A stretch of DNA of 64,000 nt from Zhengitettix transpicula (GCA_037074705.1 CM073590.1:118349600-118413599), one strand, 5' to 3'. Shown: positions 24,025 to 36,017, numbered from the stretch's first letter. Translations and numbers: made by a program. Notes: generated by a model not told the origin, from the sequence alone.

Positions 24025-25606
24025 CAGTATAATTTTTTTACAATGAAAATTACTTTATCACCAACTTTTATCAACGGATATCGACTTAAAATTTTAAGTT
24101 AATATCATTATATTATTTCCCGTAACAAAAAGAAAATGATGACCTAGAAAATTTCGATATGTATGGAACAATAGAAACAATATAATACAATCATTTTATT
24201 GCGAAATTATCATTGAAAAATAACTATTAATACTCTTCAGTCAGGTATTGGCATTTTATCTGAATCCGAAAACTGGGAAGTTTTAATCGCCTTAATCGAC
24301 ACGAAATAGTTTTTGTGTATATCGCATACATGTGCGAATAGACTCGTCCAGTGTATGGCTCGACATATCAGTAAAGTAGTATAAACTGATTGTCTTCCTT
24401 TTCAGTTGAAAGGAAATGACCTTCCAGGACAAAAACAGTGTAAAATAAATAACACAACGTAAAATGAAATAAATTTTTCATACTTTCGGATTGATTTTCA
24501 TAATCTGATCTCTGGAACTTCCAAGTTACCTATAATCTTATATTGTGGATGAGTACAAGTATTGGCGTCAACTATTTCTCACTACACTTAATTGAATTTG
24601 TTTTCCTTTTCGTAATTAATATACATAAGTCTCTTCTGCGTGCTTTTGTTACGTTAAAACCTTTTGCGTTTTTACAAGAAAGGATAGTGCTCGGAGTATT
24701 TCTCTTTAATATTGTTCGTTAATGTTACAATTAAATTGCCATTTAAAGGTAACAATGGTTTTACTTCAAGATAAAAACATGTTTCTTCTATAAGAAAAGA
24801 ACCTATGAACCTCTTAATCGTCTTAAACTATATGCTATGCGTTTGGATACCATTAGTTAGCTGTTAGAACTTTGTAAATTGACCACTAAGGAACTCTCAA
24901 ATAATTACCGTATTTAGAAGTTAAATTTAGCATGCGCCTGGTATTATCTTTAAAGTAAGAAAGTGAATATTCGAATTAGAAAACTCTGCGAGTAGGGCAC
25001 TCTATTGGCTTTTGGTGTTCGTGTCCGTGTTCCTCCCTCTGTCTCTGATTTATGCCCCTGTCAGGTAAGAGGGTTTCTTCACGTATAGAGATGAACTCAT
25101 CGATCGGTAAATTCTTAGAACTCCGGGTAGATAGAGGCTGTGAGGGCAGTCGTGAGACTCCGACGCCTTCGTTGTCCTGCCATGTGAAGATTTTATAGTT
25201 TAAAGGTTTTGTTCGTCCCTACATTCGTCCAGAGCTTCCACATACAAACTTAATCTAAAAATGGAACACCAAAATATTATATAATTATAGTAAAGTTCAA
25301 AAATTTAAAAAGTATGTTAGGTTTTGCCTAAAATTGTTTTAGCACTCTTTTTTTTTTTTTAACGTAACCTCATGCTTCTTCAGCAACAACTTCAAGAAAC
25401 AATATCCTCAAAACGGCACCTTAACGTAAGAGATATTTTGAATGACTCATTATTTGTGATAGACCGGATAAAAAACTAATGAGACTAATTCTGCATTTTA
25501 AGAACTACTTTCCGTGTTGTGCTTCGCGGTTACCGCTTTGCTACGAGGAGAACCCGGTGGATTGTCTCAGTTGCAGTCAATGATAAGTAGAATATTATTG
25601 TGTTCC
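24025..25606. other. AT-rich DNA, no supported gene
   Basis: A GC-richer patch at 24990-25200 contains cag followed by gtaaga at 25062-25070, a good donor consensus, but no exon frame or acceptor supports it. acttttatcaacggat at about 24063 echoes the nearby inverted-repeat terminus. Otherwise nothing. Confidence 0.35.
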
Positions 25607-25850
25607 AATGAAAAAAAATGTACGTCTGATTGAAAATAATGAATAAGAAAGATAGCCAATTCAGACAAAAAGGGTCATATAAATACCACACAACGTTTCT
25701 GGGATCCTAGGTCCTTTCGTCATGTGCTGGCAAGTGCAGTTGTGTCGCTCTAGGCTCTTTCTCGCACCTGACGAAAGGAACAAGGATCCCAGAAACGTTG
25801 TGTGGTATTTATATTACAATTTTTGTCAGAATTGGCTATCTTTCTTATTC
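25607..25850. mobile_element. Family A foldback, copy 3, with 13-bp TSD
   Basis: attattgtgttcc at 25594-25606 and 25851-25863 brackets a 244-base foldback. The left arm has gaataagaaagatagccaat, accacacaacgtttctggga and cctttcgtcatgtg. The right arm mirrors it: cacctgacgaaagga, tcccagaaacgttgtgtggt and attggctatctttcttattc. Both arms therefore carry the hammerhead-like core, one per strand. The 116- and 72-codon frames over the right arm are shadows. Confidence 0.8.
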
Positions 25851-25863
25851 ATTATTGTGTTCC

Positions 25864-26050
25864 TACGGGGATGCGGACGTTTGCTCGACACACGTTGCCC
25901 GATTCACGTTTCCTCAACAATATGCCGATTGACGTTTGCCCGACAGAAAAAAATCCCGATTGCTATTTGCCCGAGAGTACATTACACCGATATGTTTTCC
26001 CAATTCGTCATTTTTCATAAATGTCAGGGTTTTTGTTTCGAAAGAAAGCA
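25864..26050. repeat. Degenerate repeats of a gacgtttgcccga phrase
   Basis: Variants of acgtttgcccgaca recur about five times: gacgtttgctcgaca, cacgttgcccgat, cacgtttcctcaaca, gacgtttgcccgaca and ctatttgcccgaga. Linkers contain ccgat. It looks like a decayed short-period tandem array, and no coding use is apparent. Confidence 0.5.
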
Positions 26051-26086
26051 TAATATTAATAACTTGGCATAATATTAATAACTTGG
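26051..26086 (+). repeat. Two-copy 19-bp tandem repeat
   Basis: taatattaataacttgg occurs at 26051-26067 and again at 26070-26086. Confidence 0.85.
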
Positions 26087-26531
26087 AACACTTCGTAAAT
26101 TAAGTTATCCATTAACGCGTGGAAATATTTCAACCAAACTTGGTACAAGTATCACTTAAGATCCAGGAACAACCCTATGGAATTACGACAAGTCTAGCAC
26201 CCCTATGGGTGGGGTTAGAAAGGGATGTCATTTTCAAAATATGCGATAACTGTATATATAGGCGCCAAATAAATAGTTTATGAGGTCTCTCACTTTCATA
26301 ATGACACTTTCGATGCTTTTAGTGTCGAATTTCATCCCCAAAGGTAAGAGGACAGGTATGGTGAAAAGGGGGTGATAAAACTTGCTATAACTACCAAGAT
26401 TTGGGTCGAATCCAGGTTTTGGAAGGCGCTGAGTTTTCTTGTGGCATTCAAGCAGGGTTAATTTATAAACCCTGACGGCCTATGAAAATAATTAGCAAAA
26501 AATATAATATCAATAATTTCGAAGTGATGAA
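26087..26531. other. Unclassified repeat-like DNA
   Basis: The text has GC-richer phrases (cacccctatgggtggggt) typical of decayed interspersed repeats, but there is no second copy here and no open frame. gggtcgaatccagg at about 26401 is B-box-like without an A box. Confidence 0.25.
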
Positions 26532-26675
26532 ATAATTTACGTCTGATTGAAAAAAGTTAATAAGAAATTTAGCCAATTCAGACCAAAAAGTGATTATATA
26601 AATACCGCATAACTTTTCTGGGATCCTTGTTCCTTTCGTCAAGTGCGACACAACTGCACTTGTCAGTTGAAAAAC
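26532..26675 (-). repeat. Family A repeat, copy 4
   Basis: Landmarks are ttacgtctgattgaaaa, tttagccaattcagacc, taccgcataacttttctggg and ttcctttcgtcaagtgcga. It is shortened after the central motif (the gaagaagagcctaga part is missing) but ends acttgtcagttga like the others. Confidence 0.7.
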
Positions 26676-27636
26676 TCAAAAGCCAAAAAAAAGTCCACTT
26701 ATATTTTTCTGATCTGTTGCAGATTTCTGCACATATCCACATTTTTTAACTGTTTTTTTTCTCAGTTTAATTTTGTCGGGTACACCGTAATCTACCGAGA
26801 ATCGAAAAAATGTTTCTTATAAGGCTAACTTTTTTTTGGAGAATCTGAATCTGCAAATAAAAATGCGGTTCCATTTTAAGATGTAAAAGTTAAACCCCGC
26901 CTCTCCCACGGGGTGGTTGTGGGGGACGAGTTTGGTATAGTTTAATAGAATTTTTAAGAAAAAAACACGCGTTTTTTCCGATACGATACTTATTTCTCTA
27001 CATATTTGAACGCTCTGGGACTTTTACCGCACCCCGTATATTACGGTAGTTACATCCCTTGACCGCTTCTGCGGACAACTACCCTCGAGTTTCGCATCCC
27101 CCTCTCCTCAATAAAAGTAAACTGTGTTTTGTGCACATTTATTTTTTCGTAATTACATCCCAAGAAAAAAAAAATTGGTCACAGTGACGTCTTTAAGGTC
27201 ACAGTCTAATCACTTAATGGACGCAGCAAAATGACTCCATATTACATCAGTCTTAATTATCATTTGGAAAGGAAATATTATTCAGAATCTAAAAGAAACG
27301 ACCTTGAAGTTATATAAATCCTTCAAGGGATAAATCAGAAACATAAAACTGAGTTTTAAAATATGCCTTATTTTGACCGTGACACTGATAGAGATAGATT
27401 TTATTTAATTGCATTAGGTAAAGCACGGTGGCAATTTTTAAACTACGTATATAATGAATTTCACAACCTATACACTAACCTTACATAAAATAAAATAAAC
27501 AAAACATAGTTCTATGAAAACGTAACGCGAAATTGAGACGTAATATTGCTAATAGATGATACTTTGTTTCATAAATTCTGAAAGCAATCCTATTACACAT
27601 ACACACACAGATATATATAAATATATATATATATAT
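26676..27636. other. Unclassified DNA ending in a TA-rich tract
   Basis: A GC-rich phrase around 26896-26930 (cgcctctcccacggggtgg) looks like a decayed repeat with no second copy in the window. The stretch ends in a broken (TA)n tract at about 27609-27636 that abuts the next element. Confidence 0.3.
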
Positions 27637-28623
27637 TGTAATACTAATTAGAGGCCAGTAATGATTTTAAATAATTGGATTGTTAGCGGTACCAATTCTT
27701 CAAAAGACGACAATGTGTAGGCTAGCTTTGTAGTGAGCCGCGAGACTGTCTGGAGCAGTTGGTCGGTTGTGGTCGCGTGAGGAAATCAGAATCTGGGAAC
27801 AGCGTGGCCAGAGTATAAATTCAACCGAGAAAGTTACAAGTTTTTTAGAATCCAAGTATAAAGTTTGGACAGCGAGATACTTTGTAAAAAACTGCAAAGA
27901 GTAATCAAATATTTAGCGCCGCACTAAGATTCCTACGCGTACTGAGATCATCATCAGTTTCCACATAAAGACAATGTTTAACAATATGTCTGACTAATGA
28001 TACGGAGGTGCAGCTAATCCAGTTCCCGGAGGAAAACTAGATAACTACGACCGTGTGTTTGACAATCAAGTGTAGAGTCAGTGTTTTATGGCCTATTAGC
28101 ATAAATTATGAGCCCGAGCCCAGGAATCTAAGTCTAGTACCAGCCGAACATTTTGTAAGTAGAAACCAAGCTAATTAAGTTTGTAAACGATAGTTAAAGG
28201 TATTCGTCAGATTTCGTTCGTCTCGTTTTGGTTTTGATTGTTAATTTCTTAATTTATAAATTCTATGATTGTGTAACAAAAGTAGTTCTTTACTTATCAA
28301 GCCCAGGTAAACGACCCTGAAAGAAGAGTTATCTAATTTCTAAACATTGAAACTTTAAATGTATTTAACTTCAAAGAAAATGTTATAAATTTCTATTAAA
28401 TAATATATGGTATCGTAAAGTAGTAATTATTTCTCGATCCTTCCTGTTAAAATAAAATAAATTGTTTCAGAACGAACTATCAATTTAATAAAACTGCAAA
28501 TTAATTGTTTAAATATATTAATTAAAATTTGTTTAACTAGTATCCGTTTAAAGCATTACATTTTGGCTTCCACAATGTGGAGCAATCAAATTGTTAATTA
28601 ATCACATTTAATCAATCATTACA
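27637..28623 (+). mobile_element. Solo-LTR-like element between TA tracts
   Basis: It begins TGTAATACTAATTAG and ends CAATCATTACA, a TG...CA unit of 987 bp with TA-rich tracts on both sides. A GC-richer region (ttggtcggttgtggtcgcgt) precedes a TATA-like gtataaat at about 27813, as expected of an LTR promoter. Near the end, attacat then tggcttccacaatgtgg resembles the module seen in the element at 20098-21075. The 65-codon frame inside is not recognised. Confidence 0.45.
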
Positions 28624-29034
28624 ATATATATATATAGTGCCACTAGGCAACTCACTTGAAAATTCCCGATCGCCAATAAGCGTGACGTCACCGCAACAAT
28701 ACCGCAAAGGATGCCGCCAAAGGCAAATGCAACGACTGTTATCTGTGTGGATGTGTAATAGGATTGCTTTCAGAATTTATGTAGAAAAGTATCATTGTTA
28801 TAAATATTTTCTAAATAAATTGACTATTCTTTCCAGATTTATTCGTGTATGAGCTTTTTTAAATAATGTTTCAAGAGCTTTACGCAATATTATTTAATAA
28901 ATTTATTTATTTCATTTAAAAAATTGAGGGTTAGTAGCTGTACCATAATAAATTAGTGTATTCAATGTGCATGTGCACGTAGATCCTCCTCCGATGACGC
29001 CTGAACGGCGACTGAGTGTGTCTTGTGTGCGCAG
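28624..29034. other. Intronic or intergenic DNA before the exon
   Basis: It contains a CRE-like palindrome gtgacgtcac at about 28680 and otherwise no recognised feature. Its last bases (gtgtgtcttgtgtgcgcag) form a pyrimidine/G-rich acceptor for the exon at 29035. Confidence 0.4.
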
Positions 29035-29135
29035 GTGCTGCACGCCATTCACCTGGAGCCCGAGCACGTGGTGCGCAAGCGCAGCATCGACCAGCCTCTG
29101 CGCATCCGCCTCTACTACGACGACAGCGTGTACAG
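29035..29135 (+). CDS. LMLN: Internal exon, leishmanolysin-like (invadolysin) peptidase candidate
   Basis: A sharply GC-rich 101-bp stretch in AT-rich surroundings. It is preceded by a cag acceptor (29032-29034) and followed by ag then gtaggc (donor at 29136). In the frame starting at 29035 it encodes 33 residues plus two bases, with no stop. The peptide includes LEPEHVVRKRSIDQPLRI and YYDDSVY. I recognise this as resembling the N-terminal region, ahead of the catalytic domain, of leishmanolysin-like M8 zinc metallopeptidases; this is from memory and not searched. The HEXXH active site would lie in later exons, and none is recognisable in the 35 kb downstream, so introns must be long or the gene leaves the window. 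The exon is probably functional, given its intact frame, splice sites and codon-like composition. A lone retained exon of a pseudogene is the alternative. Confidence 0.5.
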
Positions 29136-30705
29136 GTAGGCGAGCACTTGCTATTTATTCCTCAACAACGCATGAATGGTTTCTAAGGATTGCTACCATG
29201 ATCCGTAAAAAATTGCTAGAAACTTAACGAAGTATTCCCACTAAGGGGGAAGTTGGAAAGTTTCCTGTTTCCTCACGTTCCATTTCTGTCATTTCCCTAT
29301 CCCATAGCCAAAGTAATCCTCGCAAAACTCTGCTAAATTCCTTTACGAGTAGCAGCACTTTTTCCAGTCAAAAATCACTGAGATTTTATTCCTGTTAGTA
29401 CTCACATCTGTTTGATCATGGGAACTAATTGACATACATACTTCACCGAAACAACTGGAACCGTAAACGTGAAATTAGGAATACAGGTTCCTACTACCGC
29501 TGAAGGGGTAAAGTTGTTGTTGAAGGGATGGAGGAACGTTTTAAAAGGCCGACATGAAATAAATAATTCGGCTTTTCAGAAAAATCACTCTTTAGCATTC
29601 TAAGCGCCGAAGAATTGACGTGACAGATAGCCCGCCAGGGTCCGGTATCACAATTTAGCTCTCATAAACTCACTGGATAAAGGGAAAAGATAAAAGTTTT
29701 TGAATTGTAAGGATTGCTCAAGGTGTTATTTTGGACGTACCAAAGGAACTTTATAATACAGGATTAAAGAACTTATTACAAACTTTCTGTTCTACGTGGT
29801 GTAACAATACTCGACGGCCAAATTTCAGGAATCGAAATAAGGGCATTACAAAATGAGACAGAGAATGTATAAATACAGGGTTATCCGAACTTCTGTATCT
29901 GATCGATTTGTATGAAGTTCAACTGATTAGTTGGTGCGCTCTGTTCACACTTCAGATGACGCACGTTTTTCTCGCCGGTGGAATGATAGACGTGGGCCAA
30001 TTGCTTGGCCATCAATCTATCTCTCCCTAAAGTCTCTGGTGTATTAAACTGCTATGGACTCTCCTGTGAGACAGTACGCAGTACTCCATTTTGTTCCTGT
30101 TCGAACCTCAATGCAAAAAGAGCAGCTGCCTCTATGCAGTCAGTTAGTTACATTTCATCTTCATACAAACCGATCAGTTATGGATGTTCGTTTAGTTCTT
30201 AAATTATGCATTTCCGGACCCATGCAATTCACTTTTTTTCTACTCTCAATATCAGGAATCCATTTCTGAAATTTTGCCGCCGAGTTTTGTTACAGCCTGT
30301 ACACTATACATCTTGGTAATGTTTATGATCTTATTTTGTGATATATATATTTTTCGTCTCTTATTAATGATTAATAATTTTGTATTATTTATTAGATTTA
30401 AGTGTCCTTTCCCACGTTTCAACTCTAAAGGCGAAAATCAGGAGCTATATGTATATACAAATTGTTTTTGTTATTCCATTTATTAAACTGTTTAATCTGT
30501 CAGAAATTGTCACAAACCTATTATAAACTGGCTGTCAGATACAAATGCAGGTGTGGTGGATGGTACATAGAGCCTTGGAAAAACGCTGATTGGCAATCAC
30601 CGCGTGCCAGAACAATGTCTCGCTTCGTCACCTTCTTTACTCAACCATACTAAGGAATATTAGTTTTCTCTTATGAAACACCGTATCGAAACACAGGTAT
30701 TCGGC
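29136..30705. other. Putative intron sequence, no exon seen
   Basis: Downstream of the exon donor. Short frames at 30005-30269 and 30462-30653 have no recognised domain. No further splice-bounded GC-rich segment is visible. Confidence 0.35.
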
Positions 30706-30770
30706 TAGTATAGATTTAGATTTATTATTATTCCAGTAGTCCTCAATTGTGGGAATAGGACAAGCCAAAA
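30706..30770 (-). repeat. Retroposon 3' tail (weak)
   Basis: On the minus strand ggactactggaataataat is followed by aaatctaaatc. A close match (ggactaatggaatgaataat, aaatctaaatc) lies at 49450-49482 on the plus strand. Inference: shared 3' end of a non-LTR family ending in TAA-type repeats. Confidence 0.35.
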
Positions 30771-32832
30771 TTACAATTATATATGTAAACATAAAATGTA
30801 TAAAATACATAAATAAACATAATAAGAGCTATATCATTTTTTTTAATAACTACACATAACATCAGAAATTTAAAAATGACTATAGCTAAATTGAGATTGT
30901 TTGTAATGTAAAGTACACTTCACAAATATCCCTAAGCTTCATTAATAACATTACGCTTTTGATTATCCAGGAGAATTTTGTTGGCAAGTGAGATTTGTCG
31001 TTCTGTGACAATTATTAACGTGAAAAAAAGAAGAATTGTGCAGTATCAGATTCATATATAATCATCATCTATTAAATAAATTCCACGAATTATATCCAGA
31101 ACTTTGAAAGGAACTAATAAGCATTATGTTCAAACCGATTTATGAATTCATCAACCGAATGCCATTAATGACAAGTGTTTTACAATTCTATACAAATAGG
31201 TTGTAGCAACTCATATTATTAATGGTTGGATGAAGAAAAATGATTTTATTCTCGAATAGATCATACTTCTTTCTAAAGTGAGAGCCCATCGTTGACGGTT
31301 CTCAGGATAATAGTTTCTAGTATCATGAACATGAAGTTCACCATTGGTAACAAATAAATTTCCATCGTTTCAAAAAATTTTAAGTACGAGTAAATGCATA
31401 ATGAACACGTTCCCGTCCCCTCATTACTTCATGTAACTTATATTCTGATTGATTTCAACAGAACAATATTAACAGGAAATAAGAGAAAAGTGTAAAAACA
31501 TATATGGGTGTATAAAACCACTTTCCACCGAGGCTACATCGTCTCCATGCCGATTTCTATCGGCAGATAATTAAAATTAAAAACTTCAAAATATTAATTT
31601 CACAATATGCACTGTTTTTTTCTTATCGTCATAAGAAATTGTTGATATTCTCAAAAAATCTTATTTGCAGTCAATTAATTTTTGACGTGAGGATTTACAA
31701 ATCAATTGTTGACGATTTTTTATATTTTAATTTCATTGTTGTTTTAGAATATATGAGGCAAACTCTTACGATAATTTATTAATTCTACTCTTCCCGATAA
31801 TTAATCTAACAAATCGTTCCGTTCTTGAAGTAAACGTTGTACAGGCGATGCGTCTTTCTTTTCAACGCTGTTTGTATTTCAACTAATAAAAGTCATACAA
31901 GTATCCAAAAATATGTACATGTCTGGGCGTTGGGACATTATAGCGACTGTATCTGCTGATTAAAATTGAATAATATATAGCTTTGTAGATGATAAATGGA
32001 AGAAATATTTTCTCCTGCCATATTGCAACAAATCCGCACAAAGTGAACAAAACACTCCATTTACACTGCTTGATCTGTACATTGTTTGGGTGTGTTTCTA
32101 TTGAACTCCTACTTCAGTTATTTTCTCCCACCAGGTTTAATTCTTTTCGCGACGATCACATTTCGTCGTTGAAAAGTTTTAAATTGGCATTATAATTTGC
32201 GCTGTTTTTTCTTTCTTTGTTTTAAAATTTTTACTGCATTTTTTATTTTCTTTCGTGAATTCCCCACTTCCATTGATCATTTGTTCCGATAATATTTCCA
32301 GAAGTTTTTTAATTAATTCAAATTATTGTTACATTATTTAATTTTTTTATATTGAGAATAATAATCTCATTTCGTTGAAATACAGGATATATTTTTTCTT
32401 GGAATTACGAGTATTCTGATACTCATTGGCCGCATTATTCACTTGTCTGCCGAATCTACATACCCGTTTTCCTCAGTTCTTTTCCAGATATGAAATATGC
32501 GGAACCCGAGGTTTTGAAAAATCGACGCTCCACTTTGCTTACCGATTCTTGTAATCATTCGTTTAGGTCGCACAGGACCTTATAGGATTAAGTATGATGA
32601 ATTATCTATCTACTAAATATTAACCCGATAATTATTTGGAAGGCTAATAGCGTTATTTGGTTTCGTAAAATTTTCCATCCCGCGAGTTGAACCTCTCAAA
32701 CGAGGCGCCTAAGGCAAAATTGATCAAAATAAAATATTAAATATGTTAGGAGAGGGAGCGAAGGTTTCAAACGCCTTTCAACTTACTTGAGGAGTTTCAG
32801 TCTGGCAGAACTAGTCCTTTAAATTTGGATGG
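30771..32832. other. AT-rich DNA, nothing recognised
   Basis: No ORF above 68 codons and no repeat arm found. Confidence 0.4.
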
Positions 32833-32935
32833 CACCTGATAACGATGGAGGATCTAGCTATGGAAACGTTGTTTTCTACAGATTGAAGACCGGTAAATCT
32901 GTATTCATCAGATTCAACAGGAAAAATTACATTCG
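32833..32935 (+). repeat. Family B half element, copy 3
   Basis: The plus strand reads CACCTGATAA, CGATGGAGGATCTAGCTATG, GAAACGTTGTTTTC. It then continues tgaagaccggtaaatctgta and ttcaacaggaaaaa, echoing the right halves of the foldbacks at 35621, 36018 and 54796. CTGATGA has become CTGATAA. No left arm is visible. Confidence 0.5.
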
Positions 32936-34222
32936 CTTTAAATTTTGAATGAGCATATCGAACTAACAATACCCTGAGTAAGAGAGTATTTGTTAATTAT
33001 CTATGGATCATGTGAATTTTAAAATACTATGGCAAGATTGGTATAATTTCTCTAAATTCAGCAGATTAATTATTTTAATTGTGAAAATAGAATCAATTAG
33101 AATTTTAATTGCTACCACACCCGTATTGCTGTGACACCCGTAAATATTTGTCCCAAAATTGACGAAGAAAAGACGTTCTTCATTATTAGAAATAGAAAGA
33201 ACATGACAGTCACTTTGCATATAAAATCGGAATTATTATTATGTCTATGGTTGTGGTCGTGATTTGTGTGAACGAGTAGAACATTTATTTCTCAGAATTG
33301 GACTTCTGCTACAAAGAGACTTATTTAGGATGCAGCAATATCCCAAATCTTCTCGAGCAGTATAAGGTATATGATATAAGTTTCTGTCGTGATAAATATA
33401 AGAAGAAATTCCTCTCGTCTTTATGACAAACACAGATGTGACAGGCCCGTGCTCTACTAAACGCTTTCAGCGGAATTTGCAAGTCTCCTTGGGAGAATGA
33501 CGGACAGTTCTCATTTTTCTTAAGATGGTCACGAGTCTTTTACTTAGAGAGTTTTTCTTAGATGGGTTTCGAGGTAGTTGGAACCCCAAGTTTTATAAGT
33601 AATATTGGAACGTGAACAATATTTAATGGAAGCAAGTGTTTGAGATTTCTGGAATAACAGTAACTGTTAACCAATAAACGAGCACATTTAAAATTTTAAT
33701 GTTTACTCGTATTAAGGTTATAAAGTTTTAATTGATTTGGAATTCCATTAATTCGTAAGAATAAAAAAAGGTATTTATTCCTTCAAAGTAAACCTCATTA
33801 ATGAATTAAAGGTGTTTTATGAGGTATATCACCAGTAGATAGTTCTGATAAATCAATTTCTCACAAGTATACAGAGTTACGATTTAATTTAAATAAAAAT
33901 TTGGAAGAAAGACTATCCTGTGAGGGCCTAACCGTCGAAAACAATTAACCAAAAATGATATAAATTGTCTCGTTTCGTTAATGTTTTCGAATATTTCCGA
34001 AAGTTGTTTTTGTCTTTTAAAACCAATGTTTCCTAGAGCTTGGTAATGGATTGTATCTACAGAGGAAAAGGTTCTCGGATTTTTCATAAATATATTATAG
34101 TAATATAAAAATGATAAATTACAACTATTCCTGCCAGTGTACGTTTTCGGTTTACATTATGAATGTACATTGTAAATTAATTATCTCATTTCTTTTCTAT
34201 TTTTTCCAACGTTTATATATAT
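32936..34222. other. AT-rich DNA, nothing recognised
   Basis: Short frames at 33008-33433 (minus) and 33884-34087 (minus) have no recognised domain. Confidence 0.4.
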
Positions 34223-34985
34223 ACCACAGTGATCAAAAAGTAAGATGAAATTGTCATTTAAAACTCCCGGGTATTAGGAAGGCAGGTAATTTTTTCCCCT
34301 AGGTTGGTAGGACTGTCTATAATATTTGCCAAGCGTCTTTTTGTTAGAAGGTTTAATTATCTCCGAGTTACACGTGTTTTTGTAAACAACAAATAGTGAT
34401 TTTTTAGATTTTTGCAATGGGTGATTTTGTTGAGCAACTTGCATCTATCAGGACCACTTGAAATGCATCATTACTGGAGACGAGACTTGGATTTACGCAT
34501 ACTACCCTGAAACCACCGACCAATCCAGCGAATATCGTGCAAAAGTCGATCGAAAATCAAGGTCATGTTGACAGTTTTCTTTGATTATCGTGGTGTGGTG
34601 CACTATGAATTCCTTCCGCCGGGCCAAACTGTCAACAAAGAATATTATTTGAGCGTTATGCGTCGTTTGCGTGAAGCTATTCGTCTGAAACGGCCGGAAT
34701 TATGGGCGAACAACTCTTGGTTCCTTCATCACGATAATGCACCATGTCATACTGCATTGGTTCTTCGCGACTTTTTTGCCAATCGTTCCGCAACCACCGT
34801 ATTCGCCTGATTTGGCTCCGTGCGACTTCTGGCTATTCAGCAAACTCAAAAGGCCAATGCGTTGGGAGGTAATTTGAAGAGTCATGCTGCGAACCGTGAG
34901 AACGGTGGTTTCATAATATTTGCAAGTATTTTTGTTACATTTTTTATACTTATTCTGATGGTCAACAGCCAAATTGTCCATTTTT
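34223..34985 (+). mobile_element. Internally deleted mariner transposon
   Basis: A mariner transposase is readable in pieces. A start codon at 34417 gives MGDFVEQ and is followed almost at once by IITGDETWIYAYYPE (34467 onward, first catalytic D). Most of the N-terminal DNA-binding half is therefore missing. After a frameshift comes VFFDYRGVVHYEFLP (from 34565), then WFLHHDNAPCHT (second catalytic D). After another frameshift comes PPYSPDLAPCDFWLF (third D, mariner DD34D spacing). The likely 5' TIR starts near 34225 (cacagtgatcaaaaagtaag). A weak counterpart is acttattctgatggtcaac at about 34949-34967. The element cannot encode an active enzyme. The 93-codon minus frame over it is a shadow. 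Confidence 0.8.
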
Positions 34986-35620
34986 GCCGGGTGAAATAGA
35001 CCGGGGTGTCCTTTTCTGAGTGTGTGAACTCAGATTGTTTTGCGTTCTCACCATTAGTTGGTGATGGTGTTAATGGAGAGAGTACGCATTTTATGAAGAA
35101 TATTAGTCAGTCTGTTGAAAAAGGTCGAGGGGAAAAGTCTGCTGGTAAAGTTTATAGCAGTTTGTCATCAGAGTTCGTTCTAGGATGTCCAGGGAGAAGA
35201 TCGTGATTATCCGACAGCGTTAGTCGGTGGAGGTTGGAGAGCAGAGACGTTCGAATGCGGGCAATAGAGTCCGGAGTAATACCAGTTATGCTAATTTAAA
35301 ACATTTTAAATATTGATTCTGCAGAAGAGTTAATAGTCTTCTCATCGCCGTTTAAACAGGAATTATCTGTAGGCAAAGTTGTCCAGAGTGCTACTAGAAT
35401 TCACTTAAAATTCCATTAAATATTTCGAACTTTAGAGGAACTGTAGATTAGTGATGAACTGTTCGGTATTGTAGGTACTATTTGGTCACTGTAGTACAAC
35501 GCTTCACATTATAAAACATCTCGCGTGGAGAAACATCGCACTAGCGTAACTAAAGGATTTAACCGTATGTGTAGTGAATGTGCATTTGAAATAGTATATC
35601 CAATTTTTCCAAATTAAGAG
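34986..35620. other. Unclassified DNA
   Basis: A 66-codon frame at 35006-35206 is unrecognised. Nothing else is supported. Confidence 0.35.
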
Positions 35621-35890
35621 TATAAAGAGTTCTCGGGTTTCCGGTCGGGTAACGTGATTTGAGCACAACGTTTCCATGGCTGACACCGCCATCTTCGTCA
35701 GGTGAACTGTTGTCGAGATTCGGGAAGTGTGTGTTATATACTCCGTCAAGCCAATCAGAAGTTTTCAGGTCAAGTCTGGCGGTGTCAGCCATGGTAACGT
35801 TGTGCTCAAATCACGTTACCCGACCGGAAACCCGAGAACTCTTTATACAGAATATACGTCGGGAAAACTTACGCTCTTTATTAAATTAAG
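35621..35890. repeat. Family B foldback, copy 4
   Basis: The left arm 35621-35691 (tataaagagttctcgggttt ... gctgacaccgcca) pairs with the right arm 35777-35847 over about 71 bases with essentially one mismatch. On the minus strand the left arm tip reads CCTGACGA, AGATGGCGGTGTCAGCCATG, GAAACGTTG, the hammerhead-like order. The outer right tail continues cgtcgggaaaacttacgctc, which recurs in modified form at 36200-36240 and 54880-54910. The minus and plus frames of 76-95 codons here are shadows of the arms. Confidence 0.75.
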
Positions 35891-36017
35891 AGTATTTTAC
35901 GTGTTAAAAAGATTTGTTAGTGTAAATTCTATGCAAGTGCAATTCAAGACCAATCAAATGGTATGTGATGTTCATTTAAATTTGGTAACTATTTTGAAAA
36001 CATTGTATAAATAGAAG

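Noticed and set aside
25062..25070. Strong donor-like CAG/GTAAGA, considered as an exon end
   Set aside because: No acceptor, conserved peptide or open exon frame upstream could be supported.
25722..26072. 116-codon frame on the plus strand
   Set aside because: It starts in the family A foldback and runs into a degenerate tandem array. No coding similarity.
26401..26414. B-box-like gggtcgaatccagg
   Set aside because: No A box at suitable spacing and no repeat partner; likely chance.
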